Below the pieces are notes generated by a model. That model made no database searches and was not told the DNA's origin. It was given only the letters and a program-made list of their open reading frames with translations. Of a DNA stretch of 64,000 bases, positions 60,244 through 64,000 are shown one piece after another. Origin of the DNA: Pseudomonas marginalis (lineage in GTDB: Bacteria > Pseudomonadota > Gammaproteobacteria > Pseudomonadales > Pseudomonadaceae); NCBI RefSeq assembly GCF_900105325.1, contig NZ_FNSU01000001.1, positions 992,001 to 1,056,000 of the forward strand. The letters are read 5' to 3'. Each line of letters begins with the position of its first letter. Position 1 is the stretch's first letter. The position numbers and the translations under genes were made by a program.

Positions 60244-61182
60244 ATGACCTTTTCTTTGGCCGCCAAACTGTCGGTGTTGTTGCTGTTTATCGGCAGCACG
60301 CTGTATGTGCACCTGCGCGGCAAGGCCCGTTTGCCGATGTTGCGCCAGTTCGTCAACCATTCGGCGCTGTTCGCCCCCTATAACGCCTTGATGTACCTGT
60401 TTTCGGCCGTGCCGTCCAAGCCGTACCTGGACCGCAGCAAGTTCCCGGAACTGGACGTGCTCAAGGACAACTGGGAGGTGATCCGCGAAGAGGCCATGCA
60501 CCTGTTCGACGAGGGTTACATCCGCGCCGCCGAAAAGAACAACGACGCCGGTTTCGGTTCGTTCTTCAAGAAGGGCTGGAAGCGGTTCTACCTCAAGTGG
60601 TACGACAAACCCCTGCCATCGGCCGAGGCGCTGTGCCCGAAAACCGTGGCCTTGGTGAGCAGCATCCCCAACGTCAAGGGCGCGATGTTCGCGCTGTTGC
60701 CGGGCGGCAGCCACCTCAACCCGCACCGTGACCCGTTTGCCGGTTCCCTGCGTTATCACCTGGGCTTGTCCACGCCGAACTCCGACGACTGCCGCATCTT
60801 CGTCGACGGCCAGGTGTATGCCTGGCGCGACGGTGAAGACGTGATGTTCGACGAAACCTATGTGCACTGGGTGAAGAACGAAACCGAGAAGACCCGCGTG
60901 ATCCTGTTCTGCGACATCGAGCGTCCGCTGAGCAACCGCCTGATGACTCGCGTCAACCGCTGGGTCAGCAAGCAACTGGGCCGCGCCACCGCACCGCAGA
61001 ACCTGGATGACGAGCGCGTCGGCGGCATCAACCAGGCGTATGCCTGGAGCAAGACCTTCAGCGACAAGTTCAGCGGCGTGGTCAAGCAGTGGAAGCGCAA
61101 GCATCCGAAGGCTTACCGCATTGCGCGGCCGGTGCTGGCGGTAGTGGTGCTGGTACTGCTGTGGAAGTGGTTGTTCGGCTGA
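60244..61182 (+). CDS. lpxO: Lipid A hydroxylase LpxO-like (aspartyl/asparaginyl beta-hydroxylase family)
   Basis: 312 residues from the ATG at 60244. An N-terminal membrane helix (about 5-22), the Asp/Asn hydroxylase domain with the iron-binding HxD in LNPHRDPFAGSLRYHLGLST and the distal histidine in DETYVHWVKNE, and a C-terminal helix (IARPVLAVVVLVLLWKWLFG). Uses iron, oxygen and 2-oxoglutarate to add a 2-hydroxyl to the lipid A myristate; this is known for LpxO of Salmonella and pseudomonads. AGGAG precedes the ATG. Confidence 0.88.
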   Translation: MTFSLAAKLSVLLLFIGSTLYVHLRGKARLPMLRQFVNHSALFAPYNALMYLFSAVPSKPYLDRSKFPELDVLKDNWEVIREEAMHLFDEGYIRAAEKNNDAGFGSFFKKGWKRFYLKWYDKPLPSAEALCPKTVALVSSIPNVKGAMFALLPGGSHLNPHRDPFAGSLRYHLGLSTPNSDDCRIFVDGQVYAWRDGEDVMFDETYVHWVKNETEKTRVILFCDIERPLSNRLMTRVNRWVSKQLGRATAPQNLDDERVGGINQAYAWSKTFSDKFSGVVKQWKRKHPKAYRIARPVLAVVVLVLLWKWLFG

Positions 61183-61207
61183 TCTGAAGCGTTAGACGCG
61201 GTCAAAA

Positions 61208-61235
61208 TGTGGGAGGGGGCAAGCCCCCTCCCACA
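61208..61235. repeat. Perfect REP hairpin between lpxO and acnA
   Basis: TGTGGGAGGGGGC, two bases (AA), GCCCCCTCCCACA: 13 perfect base pairs, with T-rich sequence after. It lies between convergent stops and is a probable shared terminator. Confidence 0.85.
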
Positions 61236-61263
61236 TTTGATCTCCATTGCTTTTGAGATCGCC

Positions 61264-64000
61264 TTAAGAGGCAATCAACTGCCGCAGCACATAGTGCAGA
61301 ATCCCCCCCGACTTGAAGTACTCCACTTCATTCAAGGTATCGATCCGGCACAGCACCTCGACCTTCTCGCTGCTGCCATCCTCGCGGGTAATCACCAGCG
61401 TCAGGTTCATCCGCGGCACGATCTCTACCTCGGTCAGGCCGAGAATATCGATCTTCTCCTTGCCCGTAAGCTTCAGCGCCTTGCGGTTCTGATCCAGCTT
61501 GAACTGCAGCGGCAGCACGCCCATGCCCACCAGGTTGGAACGGTGAATCCGCTCGAAACTCTCGGCGATCACCGCCTTGACCCCCAGCAGGTTGGTGCCC
61601 TTGGCGGCCCAGTCGCGGCTGGAGCCGGTGCCGTACTCCTGACCGGCGATCACCACCAGCGGTGTGCCCGAGGCCTGGTACTTCATGGCCGCATCGTAGA
61701 TCGGCATTTTCTCGCCGGTGGGGATGTACAGCGTATTGCCGCCTTCCTCGCCGCCAAGCATTTCGTTGCGAATGCGTATATTGGCGAAGGTGCCGCGCAT
61801 CATCACTTCATGGTTGCCCCGACGTGAGCCGTAGGAGTTGAAGTCACGCGGCTCCACGCCTTGCTCGCGCAGGTAGCGGCCGGCGGGGCTGTCGGTCTTG
61901 ATGTTGCCGGCGGGGGAAATGTGGTCGGTGGTCACCGAGTCCCCCAGCAACGCCAGTACGTGGGCGCCCTTGACGTCTTTGATCACCGGCAGAGGCCCGG
62001 CGATGTCGTCGAAGAATGGCGGGTGCTGGATGTAGGTGGAGTCTTTCTGCCACACATAGGTCGCGGCCTGTGGCACTTCAATGGCTTGCCACTGTTCGTC
62101 ACCGGCAAACACCTCGGCGTATTCCTTGTGGAACATTCCGGTGCTGACCTGCGCAACGGCGTCGGCGATCTCCTGGCTGCTCGGCCAGATGTCCTTCAAA
62201 TACACCGGATTACCCTGTTGATCGTTACCCAGCGGTTCGCTGCTGATATCGATGCGTACGGTCCCCGCCAAAGCGTAGGCCACCACCAGCGGCGGCGAGG
62301 CCAGCCAGTTGGTTTTCACCAGGGGGTGCACGCGGCCTTCAAAGTTGCGGTTGCCGGACAGCACCGACGCTACGGCGAGGTCGGCCTTCTGGATGGCTTT
62401 TTCAATCGGCTCGGGCAACGGCCCGGAGTTGCCGATGCAGGTGGTGCAGCCATAGCCCACGAGGTCGAAGCCAATTTTATCCAGATACTGGGTGAGGCCC
62501 GCGGCCTTGTAGTAGTCGGTGACCACTTTGGAGCCAGGCGCCAGGGAGGTTTTCACCCAGGGTTTGCGCGTGAGGCCTTTCTCCACGGCTTTTTTCGCCA
62601 CCAGCCCGGCGGCCATCATCACGCTGGGGTTGGACGTGTTGGTACAGGAGGTGATGGCGGCGATCACCACGGCGCCGTTTTTCAGGCGATAGGTCTGGCC
62701 TTCGTATTCATAGTCGGTTTCGCCCACCAGGTCGGCGTTGCCCACGGCCACACCGCCGCCGCCTTCACTTTCCAGGCGGCCTTCTTCCTTGGTGGTGGGT
62801 TTGAACTGCAGGTCGAGGAAGTCGCTGAACGCCTGGCCGACGTTGGGCAGGGACACACGGTCCTGTGGGCGTTTCGGCCCAGCGAGGCTGGCTTCGACGC
62901 TGCCCATGTCGAGGGCCAGGCTGTCGGTGAACACTGGCTCCTGACCAGCGTTGCGCCACAGGCCCTGGGCCTTGGTGTAGGCCTCGACCAGCTTCACAGT
63001 GGCAGCCGGGCGACCGGAGAGGCGCAGGTAGTCCAGGGTCACCTCATCCACCGGGAAAAAGCCGCAGGTGGCGCCGTATTCCGGGGCCATGTTGGCGATG
63101 GTCGCGCGGTCCGCCAGGGGCAGGTCGGCCAGGCCGTCGCCGTAGAACTCGACGAACTTACCCACCACGCCTTTCTTGCGCAGCATCTGGGTGACGGTCA
63201 GCACCAGGTCGGTGGCGGTGATGCCTTCTTTCAATTTGCCGGTGAGCTTGAAGCCGATCACTTCCGGGATCAGCATCGACACCGGCTGGCCGAGCATCGC
63301 CGCTTCCGCTTCGATCCCGCCCACGCCCCAGCCGAGCACGCCGAGGCCGTTGATCATGGTGGTGTGGGAGTCGGTGCCCACCAGGGTGTCTGGGAAGGCG
63401 TAGGTGCGGCCGTCCTCGTCCTTGGTCCACACGGTGCGGCCCAGGTATTCGAGGTTGACCTGGTGGCAGATGCCGGTGCCCGGCGGTACCACACTGAAGT
63501 TGTCGAAGGCGCTCTGGCCCCAGCGCAGGAAGGCGTAGCGTTCGCCGTTGCGCTGCATTTCGATGTCGACGTTCTGCTCGAAGGCGTCGGCGTTGCCGAA
63601 CTTGTCGACCATCACCGAGTGGTCGATCACCAGGTCCACCGGCGAGAGCGGGTTGATGCGCTGCGGGTCGCCGCCGGCCTTGGCCACGGCGGCGCGCATG
63701 GCGGCCAGGTCGACCACGGCGGGTACGCCGGTAAAGTCCTGCATCAGCACGCGGGCGGGGCGGTACTGGATCTCGCGGTCGGACTGGCGCTCTTTGAGCC
63801 AGGCGGCAATGGCCTTGAGGTCGGCGCCGGTGACGGTCTTGTTGTCCTCCCAGCGCAGCAGGTTCTCCAGCAGCACCTTGAGGGACATCGGCAGCTTATC
63901 CAGGTCACCCAGGCGCTTGGCGGCTTCGGGCAGGCTGAAATAGTGGTAGGTCTTGTCGTCGATTTCTAAAGTTTTAAGGGTTCTCAGGCTATCAAGGGAT
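61264..64000 (-). CDS. acnA: Aconitate hydratase A, start lies beyond the window
   Basis: Fe-S isomerase converting citrate to isocitrate; monomeric aconitase A. The frame runs to the right edge, and the last codons read SLDSLRTLKTLEIDDKTYHY, so only about two residues are missing from the usual 913-residue protein. The cluster cysteines are in AAITSCTNTSNPSVM and GYGCTTCIGNSGPLPEP; SHTTMINGLGVLGWGVGGIE and the C-terminal swivel domain with GSSRDWAAKG are present. The ATG at 63888 is internal, not the start. Confidence 0.95.
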   Translation of the reverse strand, partial: SLDSLRTLKTLEIDDKTYHYFSLPEAAKRLGDLDKLPMSLKVLLENLLRWEDNKTVTGADLKAIAAWLKERQSDREIQYRPARVLMQDFTGVPAVVDLAAMRAAVAKAGGDPQRINPLSPVDLVIDHSVMVDKFGNADAFEQNVDIEMQRNGERYAFLRWGQSAFDNFSVVPPGTGICHQVNLEYLGRTVWTKDEDGRTYAFPDTLVGTDSHTTMINGLGVLGWGVGGIEAEAAMLGQPVSMLIPEVIGFKLTGKLKEGITATDLVLTVTQMLRKKGVVGKFVEFYGDGLADLPLADRATIANMAPEYGATCGFFPVDEVTLDYLRLSGRPAATVKLVEAYTKAQGLWRNAGQEPVFTDSLALDMGSVEASLAGPKRPQDRVSLPNVGQAFSDFLDLQFKPTTKEEGRLESEGGGGVAVGNADLVGETDYEYEGQTYRLKNGAVVIAAITSCTNTSNPSVMMAAGLVAKKAVEKGLTRKPWVKTSLAPGSKVVTDYYKAAGLTQYLDKIGFDLVGYGCTTCIGNSGPLPEPIEKAIQKADLAVASVLSGNRNFEGRVHPLVKTNWLASPPLVVAYALAGTVRIDISSEPLGNDQQGNPVYLKDIWPSSQEIADAVAQVSTGMFHKEYAEVFAGDEQWQAIEVPQAATYVWQKDSTYIQHPPFFDDIAGPLPVIKDVKGAHVLALLGDSVTTDHISPAGNIKTDSPAGRYLREQGVEPRDFNSYGSRRGNHEVMMRGTFANIRIRNEMLGGEEGGNTLYIPTGEKMPIYDAAMKYQASGTPLVVIAGQEYGTGSSRDWAAKGTNLLGVKAVIAESFERIHRSNLVGMGVLPLQFKLDQNRKALKLTGKEKIDILGLTEVEIVPRMNLTLVITREDGSSEKVEVLCRIDTLNEVEYFKSGGILHYVLRQLIAS

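Noticed and set aside
41390..61235. A CRISPR array, considered because the same motif recurs many times
   Set aside because: Copies are scattered kilobases apart, are inverted pairs with palindromic arms, and have no regular spacers; they are REP/REPIN elements.
61861..63969. A 702-codon plus-strand frame opposite acnA
   Set aside because: It is the mirror frame of a strongly conserved aconitase in GC-rich DNA, with histidine/glycine-rich shadow composition and no domain.

Overview
The window is chromosomal DNA from a Pseudomonas, almost certainly the P. fluorescens group. The evidence is the algU-mucA-mucB-mucD operon without mucC, the dapA-bamC-MBL-purC-tRNA-Ser block, a pobA divergent from an AraC-type regulator, pxpABC, an LpxO-like lipid A hydroxylase, and many GTGGGAGGGGGCTTGCTCCC-type REP/REPIN palindromes between genes. 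Coding density is high and no plasmid, prophage, transposase or CRISPR array is visible.

Layout. 1-4231: the envelope-stress sigma factor AlgU, with two AlgU-type promoters, its anti-sigma pair MucA/MucB and the periplasmic protease MucD, closed by a strong terminator. 4244-12215: housekeeping genes (BepA metalloprotease, TusA, PerM-type permease, Bcp peroxiredoxin, GcvR-like ACT protein, dapA, bamC, an MBL hydrolase, purC, tRNA-Ser(CGA)). 12310-12709: a broken HigBA-type toxin-antitoxin locus just after the tRNA. 12784-14479: a chemoreceptor with a good FliA promoter. 14490-23514: accessory genes, namely two membrane proteins of unknown function, a substrate-binding protein coupled to an MFS symporter, a few very small genes, two LysR regulators around a CHMI-family isomerase, and a CynX-type MFS exporter. 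23727-36366: catabolic and regulatory islands, comprising a decarboxylase/aldehyde dehydrogenase pair resembling the arginine transaminase route, an NAD(P)-binding protein, a periplasmic MBL protein, pobA with its regulator, a 14-TM drug exporter, a tandem Cache protein and a PheC-like dehydratase. 36714-52149: mostly small conserved cytosolic or membrane genes (glutamine-synthetase-like ligase, rnd-ycgL, ghrA-like, ycgN, a pseudo-peptidase, a SpoU methyltransferase, yajD, a ParB-like secreted protein, an oligopeptidase, a YafJ-type amidotransferase). 52209-55644: a LysR regulator divergent from pxpABC (5-oxoproline hydrolysis). 55727-64000: VWA/MoxR pair, AsmA-like protein, cysK, lpxO and most of acnA, which runs off the right edge.

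Many genes are translationally coupled by 1-4 base overlaps (decarboxylase/ALDH, pxpA/B/C, MoxR/VWA, MFS/SBP, rnd/ycgL). Gene ends, especially of convergent pairs, are repeatedly marked by REP palindromes, two of which are nested composites. I did not find a clearly new biological system. The best leads are the wrecked HigBA locus beside the tRNA, the nested REPINs, the gluzincin-like protein that lost its HExxH, the MFS-plus-binding-protein unit, and three small genes.
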